64,000 bases of DNA from Variovorax atrisoli 110B (GTDB lineage Bacteria > Pseudomonadota > Gammaproteobacteria > Burkholderiales > Burkholderiaceae_C), in NCBI RefSeq assembly GCF_000382045.1, contig NZ_KB907454.1, positions 186,001 through 250,000 of the forward strand, read 5' to 3'. Both the position numbers and the translations under genes were made by a program. The notes beneath the pieces were generated by a model. The model did no database searches, was not told the DNA's origin, and saw only the letters and a list, made by a program, of their open reading frames with translations. Positions 17,552 through 25,446 of this stretch are shown here, in pieces (the first letter of the stretch is position 1; each line of letters begins with the position of its first letter).

Positions 17552-17566
17552 TGGCACAACGCCTGC
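17552..17566 (+). promoter_or_regulatory. sigma-54-like -24/-12 promoter of the Nit1C operon
   Basis: TGGCAC (17552-17557), five bases, then CTGC (17563-17566) differs from the sigma-54 pattern TGGCAC-N5-TTGC at one position and keeps GG and GC exactly 10 bases apart. Transcription would start near 17578, about 42 bp before the first gene of the operon. Nitrogen-scavenging genes are classic sigma-54 targets, which supports the call. Confidence 0.5.
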
Positions 17567-17619
17567 GAAGAAGAAGGCACGCAACACCTGCGTACCCCTT
17601 CACCCAACCGGAGTACCCC

Positions 17620-18102
17620 ATGCCCAAAGTCACCCGCCCCCGCAACGAAAAAGGCGAGTTCCTCGTCGACTACGAAGAGAAGGTGTTCGAAGACGTCAAG
17701 GCCGAGCCCGGAGAGAAGGCGCTCGTCACCTTCCACACGGTGGCCTTCGAAGGCTCCATCGGCTTCGTGAACCTGCTGCAGGCCACGCGGCTCAAGCGCA
17801 AGGGCTACGACACGTCGGTGCTGCTGTACGGCCCCGGCGTGACGCTGGGCGTGCAGCGCGGCTTTCCGACGCTGGGCGACGAGGCCTTCCCGGGCCACCA
17901 GAACTTCAACAAGCAGATCGCCAAGTTCATCGAGGAGGGCGGCAAGGTCTACGCCTGCCGCTTCGCGCTGCAGGCGCTGTACGGGCATGGCGAGGGCGCG
18001 CTGATCGAGGGCATCAAGCCGATCAACCCGCTGGACGTGCTCGACCTCGTGCTGCTGCACAAGAAGGCCGGCGCCGTGGTCATCGACACCTGGACGCTCT
18101 GA
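17620..18102 (+). CDS. MSMEG_0572/Sll0783-family nitrogen-starvation-response protein (first Nit1C gene)
   Basis: The 160-residue protein matches the small conserved partner that opens Nit1C clusters: [36 protein letters not shown] and [20 protein letters not shown] are its hallmark segments. The fold looks DsrE-like, with alternating hydrophobic strands and a GPGV loop. No catalytic residues can be named and there is no signal peptide. The name follows homologues from Mycobacterium and Synechocystis that respond to nitrogen limitation. It lies 54 bp after the sigma-54-like promoter. A 145-bp hairpin-rich spacer separates it from the nitrilase. Confidence 0.85.
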   Translation: MPKVTRPRNEKGEFLVDYEEKVFEDVKAEPGEKALVTFHTVAFEGSIGFVNLLQATRLKRKGYDTSVLLYGPGVTLGVQRGFPTLGDEAFPGHQNFNKQIAKFIEEGGKVYACRFALQALYGHGEGALIEGIKPINPLDVLDLVLLHKKAGAVVIDTWTL

Positions 18103-18120
18103 ACATGTCTTCCCCCAGTC

Positions 18121-18235
18121 TTCGCGCACTTCGTGTCGCTTCGCCAACCCCCTCACCGGGGGCAACACCGGCAGCCCGGCAAAGCCGGTTCTGCGGCGTT
18201 CCCCGAATTGGCTTCGCTTCGCTTGCCGCTGCGGA
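18121..18235. repeat. REP-like hairpin element inside the Nit1C operon
   Basis: The spacer contains CCCCC-TCACC-GGGGG (18148-18162). ACCGGC (18167-18172) is matched by GCCGGT (18184-18189), with CCGGC-AAA-GCCGG nested inside (18176-18188). TCGCTTCG-type runs flank both sides. Its form is that of a dispersed intergenic REP/PU-like element; recall of similar elements in Variovorax relatives could not be checked here. It may stabilise or attenuate mRNA between the first gene and the nitrilase. Confidence 0.5.
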
Positions 18236-18247
18236 CGGGGGACGACC

Positions 18248-19291
18248 ATGAGCTCTTCACCCCGCATCGTGCGTGCCGCGGCGATCCAGATCGCGCCCGA
18301 CTTCGAACGGCCGGACGGCACGCTGGAGCGCGTGTGCAGCGCCATCGACGCGGCCGCCGCGAAGGGCGCGCAGATCGCGGTCTTTCCCGAGACCTTCGTG
18401 CCCTACTACCCCTACTTCAGCTTCGTGCTGCCGCCGGTGCAGCAGGGCGCGCCGCACCTGCAGCTGGCCGAGCGCGCGGTGGTGGTGCCCGGCCCCGTCA
18501 CGCAGGCGGTGGCCGAGCGGGCAAGGGCGCGCAGCATGGTGGTGGTGCTCGGCGTGAACGAGCGCGACCACGGCAGCCTCTACAACACGCAGCTGGTGTT
18601 CGACGCCGACGGCACGCTGGTGCTCAAGCGCCGCAAGATCACGCCCACGTACCACGAGCGCATGGTCTGGGGCATGGGTGACGGCGCCGGCCTCAAGGTG
18701 GTCGACACCGCGGTCGGCCGCGTGGGCGCGCTGGCCTGCTGGGAGCACTACAACCCGCTCGCGCGTTACAGCCTGATGGCGCAGCACGAGCAGATCCATT
18801 GCGCGCAGTTCCCCGGCTCGCTGGTCGGCCCGATCTTCGCGGAGCAGATGGAAGTGACCATCCGCCACCACGCGCTGGAGTCGGGCTGCTTCGTGGTCAA
18901 CGCCACCGGCTGGCTCACCGACGAGCAGATCCGCTCGGTCACGCCCGACGCCAACCTGCAGAAGGCGCTGCGCGGCGGCTGCCATACCGCCATCGTCTCG
19001 CCCGAGGGCAAGCACCTCGCGCCGCCGCTCACCGAGGGCGAAGGCATGGTGGTGGCCGACCTCGACATGGCGCTCATCGCCAAGCGCAAGCGAATGATGG
19101 ATTCGGTCGGCCACTACGCGCGGCCGGAGCTGCTCTCGCTCGCCATCAACGACCGACCGGCGCAGACCACCGTGCCGATGGATCGCACGCAACCCCACGT
19201 TCAACGGAGTGCAGAACATGACCACGACGACACAGCAAGACAGCCGGCAGCTGATGACCGAGCTCCAGTCCTTCGGGTTGCGGCTGGCTGA
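18248..19291 (+). CDS. Nit6803-type aliphatic/arylaliphatic nitrilase (Nit1C nitrilase)
   Basis: The 347-residue carbon-nitrogen hydrolase converts a nitrile to the acid and ammonia. The catalytic triad is visible: Glu48 in [12 protein letters not shown], Lys130 in [15 protein letters not shown] and Cys164 in [15 protein letters not shown]. All three are offset by exactly five from the E53/K135/C169 known for Synechocystis Nit6803. No signal peptide is seen. The last 25 residues or so run into the start of the radical SAM gene, a 74-bp overlap, and look low in family conservation. It is the core of the cluster. In Pseudomonas, Nit1C genes are linked to growth on cyanide nitrogen, so a nitrile made from cyanide may be the substrate. 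Confidence 0.92.
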   Translation: MSSSPRIVRAAAIQIAPDFERPDGTLERVCSAIDAAAAKGAQIAVFPETFVPYYPYFSFVLPPVQQGAPHLQLAERAVVVPGPVTQAVAERARARSMVVVLGVNERDHGSLYNTQLVFDADGTLVLKRRKITPTYHERMVWGMGDGAGLKVVDTAVGRVGALACWEHYNPLARYSLMAQHEQIHCAQFPGSLVGPIFAEQMEVTIRHHALESGCFVVNATGWLTDEQIRSVTPDANLQKALRGGCHTAIVSPEGKHLAPPLTEGEGMVVADLDMALIAKRKRMMDSVGHYARPELLSLAINDRPAQTTVPMDRTQPHVQRSAEHDHDDTARQPAADDRAPVLRVAAG

Positions 19292-20336
19292 CCCTTCGGC
19301 CGGCATATCGAGCCGCCGCGGCGGCGCGGGCCCTTCGGACCACAAGGCCGTGACGGTGGATGGCCACACGATCATGGTGCCCGTCCACACCTCCACCGCC
19401 TGGCACTCGCCCTTCACCGCCGAGGCGCCCGACGCCGCGGGCGTGAGCCGCGTGATGCGCGGCAGCATCCCGATCGCGAGCATCAGCTTTCCGAAGCAGC
19501 CGCGCTTCTACGCGATGCAGACCTTCGACGGCGTGCCGTATTCGCACATCGCCACGCTGCACGGCAGCGACGTGCTGGCCACCACCGTGCTGCAGACATG
19601 CATCCGCTACGAGAGCCGCAGGAAGAGCTGCAAGTTCTGCGCGATCGGCCAGTCGCTCGCGGCCGGGCGCACCGTCGCGCGCAAGACGCCCGAGCAGCTC
19701 GCGGAGGTGGCGCGCGCCGCCGTGCTGCTCGACGGCGTCAAGCACATGGTGATGACCACCGGCACGCCCAATGCCACCGACCGCGGCGCGGCCGTGCTGT
19801 GCGAGAGCGCCTTCGCGATCAAGGCCGCGGTCGACATCCCGATCCAGGGCCAGTGCGAGCCGCCCGACGACGACCAGTGGTTCCATCGCATGAAGGCCGC
19901 GGGCATCGACACCCTGGGCATGCACCTGGAGGTGGTCACGCCCGAGGTGCGCGAGCGCATCATGCCGGGCAAGGCGAGCGTGCCCATCTCGCGCTACATG
20001 AGCGCCTTCGAGGCGGCCGTGGGCGTGTTCGGGCGCGGACAGGTCAGCACCTACATCCTGGCCGGCCTGGGCGACACGCGCGAGGCCATCCTCGACACCT
20101 GCGACCAGCTGCTGGCGCGCGGCGTTTATCCCTTCGTCGTGCCCTTCGTGCCGATCAGCGGCACACCGCTGGAAGATCACCCCGCACCCACGCCCGAGTT
20201 CATGAAGTCGCTGCTCGCGCCACTGGGCGAGCGCGTGGTGGCGGCCGGCCTGCGCTCGGCCGACATCAAGGCCGGCTGCGGCAAGTGCGGCGCGTGTTCG
20301 TCGCTCTCCATCTACGAAAAAGAAGGCGGGAGCTGA
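19218..20336 (+). CDS. MSMEG_0568-family radical SAM protein (Nit1C)
   Basis: The 372-residue radical SAM enzyme has cluster cysteines spaced CX9CX2C (Cys128, Cys138, Cys141 in [14 protein letters not shown]), wider than the canonical CX3CX2C. The following barrel ([56 protein letters not shown]) resembles biotin-synthase-like members. A second Cys group near the C terminus ([10 protein letters not shown]) could bind another Fe-S cluster. ATG at 19218 is used because GGAG sits at 19206-19209; it lies inside the nitrilase 3' end. The reaction is unknown. It presumably makes or modifies the nitrile precursor with the neighbouring enzymes. Confidence 0.9.
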   Translation: MTTTTQQDSRQLMTELQSFGLRLADPSAGISSRRGGAGPSDHKAVTVDGHTIMVPVHTSTAWHSPFTAEAPDAAGVSRVMRGSIPIASISFPKQPRFYAMQTFDGVPYSHIATLHGSDVLATTVLQTCIRYESRRKSCKFCAIGQSLAAGRTVARKTPEQLAEVARAAVLLDGVKHMVMTTGTPNATDRGAAVLCESAFAIKAAVDIPIQGQCEPPDDDQWFHRMKAAGIDTLGMHLEVVTPEVRERIMPGKASVPISRYMSAFEAAVGVFGRGQVSTYILAGLGDTREAILDTCDQLLARGVYPFVVPFVPISGTPLEDHPAPTPEFMKSLLAPLGERVVAAGLRSADIKAGCGKCGACSSLSIYEKEGGS

Positions 20337-20338
20337 CC

Positions 20339-20923
20339 ATGCTGTGCCTCGACGACCTCTGCGAGATGGGCGACCGGATGGGCGATCACTATGCGCCCGT
20401 CGAATACCTGGTGCGCGAAGCCGCGCAGCAGTGGGAGCGCGACGAGGCCATGGCGCTGCGCCGTGCGGTGTTCTGCATCGAGCAGGGCATCTTCGCGCGC
20501 GACGACCGCGACGCCATCGACGATCGCGCGCAGCTGCTGGTGGCCATGTCCTGCAACGGCGGCATGCCGGAGCAGGTGGTGGGCACCGTGCGCATCCATC
20601 GCGCCCAGGGCGAGGGCGCGGGCAAGGACGAATGGTGGGGCTCGCGACTGGCCGTTCATCCCGCGTTCCGCAGCCAGGGTCACCTGGGCGTGACGCTGAT
20701 CCGGCTGGCGGTGTCGCGTGCCAATGCGCTGGGTTGCGAGACCTTCCTGGCGCAGGTGCAGCGGCAGAACGTGCCGCTGTTCCGCAAGCTCGGCTGGCAG
20801 GTGCTCGAGGAGACCAGCGTGCACGGCCGCCCGCATGCGCGCATGCAGGCCGACCTCGGCTGGTACCCGCCCTGCCACGATCCCGTGAGCGGTTTCGTCA
20901 CGCGTGCGCGGGTGGCGTCATGA
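20339..20923 (+). CDS. MSMEG_0567-family GNAT N-acetyltransferase (Nit1C)
   Basis: The 194-residue GNAT-fold protein has FCIEQGIF and VVGTVRIHRA in the early strands. SRLAVHPAFRSQGHLGVTLIRLAV is the acetyl-CoA pyrophosphate loop region (RxxGxxG-type, here RSQGHLG), and CETFLAQVQRQNVPLFRKLGWQVLEE is the C-terminal half. It would acylate an amine in the Nit1C pathway; the substrate is not known. It starts 2 bp after the radical SAM stop, and its stop overlaps the next ATG (ATGA), so it is translationally coupled. Confidence 0.88.
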   Translation: MLCLDDLCEMGDRMGDHYAPVEYLVREAAQQWERDEAMALRRAVFCIEQGIFARDDRDAIDDRAQLLVAMSCNGGMPEQVVGTVRIHRAQGEGAGKDEWWGSRLAVHPAFRSQGHLGVTLIRLAVSRANALGCETFLAQVQRQNVPLFRKLGWQVLEETSVHGRPHARMQADLGWYPPCHDPVSGFVTRARVAS

Positions 20924-21927
20924 CGACCGGGGTCCACGACATCGCCGAGGCCCTGCGCGCCACGCGCGGCTTCGCCCACAAGCGCGACATCAGCGACGTG
21001 GTGTCGGCACTGGGCCGCTCGCTGCCCGGCGGACACGATGCGCTCGCGCAGGCCGTGCCGGTCGGCGACGACTGCGCGGCCATTCCCGACGGCCGCGGCG
21101 GCTACCTGCTGTTCGCCATCGAGGGGCTGGTGGAAGACTTCATCGTGCGCATGCCCTGGTTCGCGGGCTACTGCGGCGTGATGGTCAACGTGAGCGACGT
21201 CTACGCCATGGGCGGACGCCCGACGGCCGTGGTCGACGCGCTGTGGAGCACGGGCATGAACCCGGCCCACGACATGCTGCGCGGCATGGCCGAGGCCTCC
21301 GCGCGCTACGGCGTGCCCATCGTCGGCGGGCACAGCAACAACCGCAGCGATCGGCCCCAGCTCGCCGTGGCCATCCTCGGCCATGCCCGCAGGCTGCTCA
21401 CCAGCTTCGATGCGAAGCCGGGCGACCTGCTCTTGATGGCCGCAGACCTGCGCGGCGCCTACGAAGAACCCTTCCCGTACTGGAACGCGTCGACCCGCGC
21501 GCCTGCCGCACGTTTGCGCGCCGACCTCGAACTGCTGCCCTCGATCGCCGAGAGCGGCCTGTGCCGCGCCGCCAAGGACATCAGCATGGCCGGCGCCGTG
21601 GGCACGGCCATGATGCTGCTCGAATGCTCGGGCGTTGGCGCCCGCATCGACCTCGACGCGATCCCGCGGCCCGACGGCGTGCCGCTGCTGCGCTGGCTGT
21701 CTTCCTTCCCGAGCTACGGCTTCGTGCTGAGCGTGTCGCCGGCGCAGGCGGCGGCAGTGGCCGCCCGGTTCGCCGCGCGCGACATCGCCTGCGCGGTGGT
21801 CGGCCAGGTCGATGCCACACGGCAGGTGCGGCTGCGCGCCGGCGGCGAAGAGGCGCTGCTGTGGGACTTCGGCAGCGATGCCTTCATCCAGCCGGCGGCC
21901 GACACCCGGGAGGCGACCTATGTCTGA
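20920..21927 (+). CDS. Sll0787-family AIR-synthase-like protein (Nit1C)
   Basis: The 335-residue protein is related to AIR synthase/selenophosphate synthetase/ThiL ATP enzymes. AVPVGDDCAAIPDG carries the N-terminal metal/ATP Asp pair, GYCGVMVNVSDVYAMGGRP the central VNxSDxxAMG motif, and VGGHSNNRS the GGHT-like loop. SMAGAVGTAMMLLECSGVGARIDL is the C-terminal AIRS domain. It probably phosphorylates or activates an amide or carboxylate with ATP. It overlaps its neighbours by 4 bp (upstream) and 8 bp (downstream), the tightest part of the operon. Confidence 0.9.
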   Translation: MTTGVHDIAEALRATRGFAHKRDISDVVSALGRSLPGGHDALAQAVPVGDDCAAIPDGRGGYLLFAIEGLVEDFIVRMPWFAGYCGVMVNVSDVYAMGGRPTAVVDALWSTGMNPAHDMLRGMAEASARYGVPIVGGHSNNRSDRPQLAVAILGHARRLLTSFDAKPGDLLLMAADLRGAYEEPFPYWNASTRAPAARLRADLELLPSIAESGLCRAAKDISMAGAVGTAMMLLECSGVGARIDLDAIPRPDGVPLLRWLSSFPSYGFVLSVSPAQAAAVAARFAARDIACAVVGQVDATRQVRLRAGGEEALLWDFGSDAFIQPAADTREATYV

Positions 21928-23101
21928 TCGCCCGCTGCGCATCGCACTGCTGACGCATTCGGTCAACCCGCGCGGCGGCGTGGTCCACACGCTGGAGCTC
22001 GCCGCGGCGCTGCACGAGGCCGGCCACACGGTGACCGTGCTCGCACCCGCCGCGCCGGGGCAGCGGCTGTTCCGTCAGCCGCCCTGCGCGGTCGAACTGG
22101 TGCCGGTGCATACGACACCGCGCGACACGGTGGAGATGGTGCGGTCGCGCATCGAGGCCTTCGTGCAGCACCTGCGCGGCATGCTGGCGCGCGAGCGGTT
22201 CGACGTGCTGCACACGCACGACTCCATCGGCGGCAATGCGCTCGCCCGTCTGAGCGATGCAGGCGACATCGACGGCTTCGTGCGCACCGTCCACCACCTC
22301 GACAGCTTCGACGTGCCGCAGCTCACGCAGTGGCAGCACACGGCCTTCGCGCGTGCGAGCCAGGTGCTGTGCGTGAGCCGGCTGTGGCGCGAGCACCTGG
22401 CGAGCGAGTACGGCATCGCCGCGCACGAAGTGCCCAACGGCGTGGACACCGCGCGCTTCTCGCCGCAGGCGCGGTCGTCCGACGCCGCGCTGGCGCAGCG
22501 ACTGGGCATCCGGCGCGGCGCGCCCGTGGTGCTGGCGCTGGGCGGTGTCGAGGAACGCAAGAACACCGCGCGGCTGCTGTCGGCCTTCGCGCTGCTGCGT
22601 GTCGCGCACCCGCAGGCGCAACTGGTCGTGGCGGGCGGTGCAAGCCTGCTCGATCACTCGGCCTATGCCCTGCGGTTCCGCGCCCTGATGCAGGAGCTGG
22701 GGTTCGACGACGATCCGGCGCAGCCGGTGCGGCTGACCGGCCCGCTGCCTGACGAGGACATTCCTTCGCTCTATAGGCTGGCCGATGTCGTCGCGATGCC
22801 TTCGCTGCGCGAGGGCTTCGGGCTGGTGGTGCTCGAGGCGCTGGCGAGCGGCGTGCCGGTGGTCGCTTCGCGCATCGCCCCGTTCACCGAGTACCTCGCC
22901 GAGGACGACGTGAGCTGGGCCGACCCGTCCGATGCCGGCGCCATCGCTGCCGCCCTGCGGCATGCGCTCTCGACGCGCGACGCGCATCGCATCGCGCGTT
23001 CGGCTTCGCGGCTGTCGGGGCGTTTCAGCTGGCAGGCCAGTGCCGAGCGGCACGCGGCGCTGTACCGCGCCGCCATCCAGGAGACCGAAGCATGCCCGTG
23101 A
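21920..23101 (+). CDS. MSMEG_0565-family glycosyltransferase, GT4 type (Nit1C)
   Basis: The 393-residue GT-B glycosyltransferase has an N-terminal acceptor domain opening IALLTHSVNPRGGVVHTLEL and a GT4 C-terminal donor domain: ALGGVEERKNTARLLSAFALL, then RLADVVAMPSLREGFGLVVLEALASG. The last holds the E-x7-E retaining-GT signature (EGFGLVVLE). It transfers a sugar from a nucleotide donor to an unknown acceptor. The ATG at 21920 overlaps the preceding gene by 8 bp, and its end overlaps the next by 10 bp. A sugar transferase in a nitrilase operon suggests a conjugated intermediate or product. Confidence 0.9.
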   Translation: MSDRPLRIALLTHSVNPRGGVVHTLELAAALHEAGHTVTVLAPAAPGQRLFRQPPCAVELVPVHTTPRDTVEMVRSRIEAFVQHLRGMLARERFDVLHTHDSIGGNALARLSDAGDIDGFVRTVHHLDSFDVPQLTQWQHTAFARASQVLCVSRLWREHLASEYGIAAHEVPNGVDTARFSPQARSSDAALAQRLGIRRGAPVVLALGGVEERKNTARLLSAFALLRVAHPQAQLVVAGGASLLDHSAYALRFRALMQELGFDDDPAQPVRLTGPLPDEDIPSLYRLADVVAMPSLREGFGLVVLEALASGVPVVASRIAPFTEYLAEDDVSWADPSDAGAIAAALRHALSTRDAHRIARSASRLSGRFSWQASAERHAALYRAAIQETEACP

Positions 23102-23376
23102 TGCATTTCCACGTGCGCTGGCCCGACGCCAGCGAGACGCGCTGCTACTCGCCCTCGCTGGTGGTGCGCGACTTCCTCGTGCCCGGCGAGCGCTACGACC
23201 TCGACGACTTCCTGCTGCGCACGCGCGAGGCGCTGGGCATCGCCTCGGAGCGGGTGCGCGCGAAGTACGGCTTCGCCTGCTCGCAGGCGATGGACCAGCT
23301 CGCGGAGATCGAAGGCATCGCCGCGCGATTCGGCAGCACCCCCGATGCGAAGGTCACCGTCGTCGCCTTCGACTGA
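23092..23376 (+). CDS. MSMEG_0570-family nitrogen-starvation-response protein (Nit1C)
   Basis: This is a 94-residue small protein (MPVMHFHVRWPDASETRCYSP ... LVVRDFLVPGERYDLDDFLLR ... SERVRAKYGFACSQAMDQL), conserved in Nit1C clusters but of unknown function. No cofactor motif, membrane segment or signal is seen. The segment RVRAKYGFACSQA with its Cys could bind a ligand or partner. It overlaps the glycosyltransferase by 10 bp. A second Met at 23101 is an alternative start. The name comes from homologues seen under nitrogen starvation in mycobacteria and cyanobacteria. Confidence 0.85.
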   Translation: MPVMHFHVRWPDASETRCYSPSLVVRDFLVPGERYDLDDFLLRTREALGIASERVRAKYGFACSQAMDQLAEIEGIAARFGSTPDAKVTVVAFD

Positions 23377-23415
23377 CCGACCCCGCTACATCCAGAGAGA
23401 GAAAGAGAGACCCTC

Positions 23416-24720
23416 ATGTCACATCCCTACGGCGGACGCAGCCACTACAGCGTCGTCATCGTCGGCGGCGGCCAGGCCGGCCTGTCGCTGAGCTACTGCC
23501 TGCAGCTGCGCGGCATCGACCACCTCGTGATCGAGAAGCGCAGCCTCGTGCACACCTGGCGCACGCAGCGCTGGGATTCGTTCTGCCTCGTCACGCCCAA
23601 CTGGCAGTGCCAGCTGCCGGGCTGGGGCTACAAGGGCGGTGATCCGCACGGCTTCATGGTCAAGGACCAGATCAACGAGTGGCTCGCCGGTTTCGTCGAG
23701 CATGTGAAGGCTCCCGCCATCGAGGGCGTGACCGTGGAGCGCGTGGCGCGCGACGGCGAACGCGAGCGCTTCAACGTGCAGACCGACGTCGGCCTCTACA
23801 CCGCCGACCAGGTGGTGGTGGCCTCGGGCGGCTATCACCGCCCCATCGTGCCGCGTCTGGCGGAGAAGCTGCCGGCGGGCGTCGCGCAGTTCCATTCGGC
23901 GCAGTACCGCAACCCGGCGCAGCTGCCCGAGGGCGCGGTGCTGGTGGTGGGCTGCGGGCAGTCGGGCGCGCAGATCGCCGAAGACCTGCACCTGGCCGGC
24001 CGCAAGGTCCACCTGGCCACCGGCAATGCGCCGCGCTGCGCGCGCTTCTACCGCGGCCGCGAGGTGGTCGACTGGCTCGCCGACATGAAGTACTACGACA
24101 TGCCCGTCACAGAGCACCCGCTGCGCGAAGGCGTGCGCGACAACACCAACCACTACGTGACGGGCCGCGACGGCGGCCGCGACATCGACCTGCGGCGCTT
24201 CGCCCTCGAAGGCATGGAGCTCTACGGCCTGCTCGGCGGCTTCGACGGCGGCGCCTTCGAGTTCCAGCCGAACCTGCGCGACAACCTCGACCAGGCCGAC
24301 GACACCTACAACCGCATCAACGCATCGATCGACAAGTACATCGCCGCGCAGGGCATCGAGGCGCCGCCGCCTTCGGTCTACACGCCTGTGTGGGAGCCGC
24401 CGCAGGAGCGCACGAAGCTCGACCTTGCAGCAGCCGGCATCACCAGCGTGATCTGGTGCATCGGCTTCTCGCCCGATTTCGCGTGGGTCGACGCGCCGGT
24501 GTTCAACGGCCGTGGCGCACCCGTGCATCTGCGCGGCGTCACGCGGGAGCCGGGGCTCTATTTCCTCGGGCTGCCATGGCTGCATACCTGGGGCTCGGGG
24601 CGCTTCTCGGGCGTGGCGCGCGACGCGGAGTTTCTCGCGGAGGCCATCGAGGGATATCGAGTTCAGCTGCGTGGCATGCGGGCCGATACCGGCGCGCCGA
24701 TGAGCCTGCAGGCGGCATAG
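23416..24720 (+). CDS. MSMEG_0569-family flavin-dependent oxidoreductase (Nit1C)
   Basis: The 434-residue flavoprotein monooxygenase-like enzyme has an N-terminal FAD motif [19 protein letters not shown] (GxGxxG at about residues 15-20) and a second dinucleotide motif [18 protein letters not shown] (near 176) for NAD(P)H. The conserved end is [20 protein letters not shown] and [17 protein letters not shown]. The layout resembles flavin monooxygenases/N-hydroxylases that oxidise amines to oximes, which fits formation or use of a nitrile. A purine-rich site (GAGAGAAAGAGAG) precedes the ATG. It is the last gene; a 9-bp-stem hairpin follows 15 bp later. Confidence 0.9.
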   Translation: MSHPYGGRSHYSVVIVGGGQAGLSLSYCLQLRGIDHLVIEKRSLVHTWRTQRWDSFCLVTPNWQCQLPGWGYKGGDPHGFMVKDQINEWLAGFVEHVKAPAIEGVTVERVARDGERERFNVQTDVGLYTADQVVVASGGYHRPIVPRLAEKLPAGVAQFHSAQYRNPAQLPEGAVLVVGCGQSGAQIAEDLHLAGRKVHLATGNAPRCARFYRGREVVDWLADMKYYDMPVTEHPLREGVRDNTNHYVTGRDGGRDIDLRRFALEGMELYGLLGGFDGGAFEFQPNLRDNLDQADDTYNRINASIDKYIAAQGIEAPPPSVYTPVWEPPQERTKLDLAAAGITSVIWCIGFSPDFAWVDAPVFNGRGAPVHLRGVTREPGLYFLGLPWLHTWGSGRFSGVARDAEFLAEAIEGYRVQLRGMRADTGAPMSLQAA

Positions 24721-24734
24721 CAAGCGTCGTTCAA

Positions 24735-24758
24735 TCGAGCGCGGACTGACGCGCTCGA
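24735..24758 (+). terminator. terminator-like hairpin after the Nit1C operon
   Basis: TCGAGCGCG (24735-24743) pairs perfectly with CGCGCTCGA (24750-24758) over a 6-base loop, 15 bp after the last Nit1C stop. There is no T run. Confidence 0.5.
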
Positions 24759-24923
24759 GCGTGATGACGCGTGCGCGCGCGGGTGCGTCTGCGGCGATGT
24801 CCTTGAGCGGGCCGCGTGCCTCGTTCGTTCTGCAGCGCGAACGGGTCAATCTCTTGCTTGCGCAGTTGCAGCACCCGTTGCAACGAAGCGCTGGCGCGTC
24901 TGCGCGCCAGTGCTCCAGTCATT

Positions 24924-24954
24924 CTGAAAATGAAATTCAGCCGCTCATTTTCAG
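24924..24954. promoter_or_regulatory. perfect 10-bp inverted repeat
   Basis: CTGAAAATGA (24924-24933) and TCATTTTCAG (24945-24954) are exact complements with 11 bp between them. The arms are AT-rich in a GC-rich genome, which favours a protein-binding site over a terminator. Its partner gene is unclear; it lies 493 bp upstream of the next gene. Confidence 0.4.
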
Positions 24955-25290
24955 AGGCAATCCGACGCGCGATTTCTTCATCTTGTGGGCCACACTAGGC
25001 GCCCAATGGAGGTTCCCTCCAGCCACTCCGGTTCGACTTCAGGATCGGGTCTTTCCTCAGACAAGCAGGTGCCGGCGCAAGTCGAGCCCTGCCCGAACGT
25101 GGGAGTGAACTCCGCAACCTGATCGAGCTGCGAGCTGGCGATGCGATCCGAGGCCCGCAGTGCGGCAGCCATGCGCTGCCGTGCGTGTTCGCGTCTGTGT
25201 GCTGCATGGCGAGGTGCTGCTCGTGTATGTCGAACATGCACGGACAAGGCAGCGAGCGATGACATTCAGTGGCGTTGCCGCGCATCGCAT

Positions 25291-25383
25291 GTGACAACGA
25301 ATGTCACTTCCTGTCGTTACACGTCGCTCGTGTTGCGCGCAATGTATCCATCGGTTTTACCGATTTGATCGCGCTGAGCGATC
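25291..25383. promoter_or_regulatory. three tandem dyads upstream of the sigma-54 promoter
   Basis: GTGACA-N5-TGTCAC (25291-25307), ATCGGT-TTT-ACCGAT (25350-25364) and GATCGC-N5-GCGATC (25367-25383) are all perfect 6-bp inverted repeats. They end 9 to 101 bp upstream of the TGGCACG box at 25392. Enhancer-binding activators of sigma-54 normally bind dyads upstream of the promoter, so one or more of these is a plausible activator site. Confidence 0.45.
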
Positions 25384-25391
25384 GAGCAATG

Positions 25392-25406
25392 TGGCACGCA
25401 GTTTGC
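25392..25406 (+). promoter_or_regulatory. sigma-54 (RpoN) promoter, exact consensus
   Basis: TGGCACGCAGTTTGC matches TGGCACG-N4-TTGC without mismatch, and GG and GC are 10 bases apart. Transcription would start near 25418, about 29 bp before the ATG at 25447. Expression of the polysaccharide-lyase-like lipoprotein should need RpoN and an enhancer-binding protein. Confidence 0.75.
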
Positions 25407-25446
25407 GGAATCACTTCTTTACACATTCACGAGAAATGACACACCC

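Larger units (their letters stand above)
24759..25446. other. 688-bp intergenic region with palindromes and a sigma-54 promoter, no gene supported
   Basis: This stretch lies between the Nit1C terminator and the alginate-lyase-like gene. Short open frames here (for example minus strand 24995-25297) lack any family resemblance or ribosome site. It holds a palindrome at 24924-24954, three dyads at 25291-25383 and the promoter at 25392, listed separately. It is less GC-rich than its flanks. Confidence 0.55.

Noticed and set aside
24995..25297. 100-codon minus-strand frame in the intergenic region after the Nit1C cluster
   Set aside because: No start context and no resemblance, and it would cover a regulatory dyad.
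25365..25373. TTGATCGCG upstream of the lyase gene as a MocR site
   Set aside because: Only one copy, and it is part of a separate perfect dyad GATCGC-N5-GCGATC; a link to the MocR regulator is not supported.
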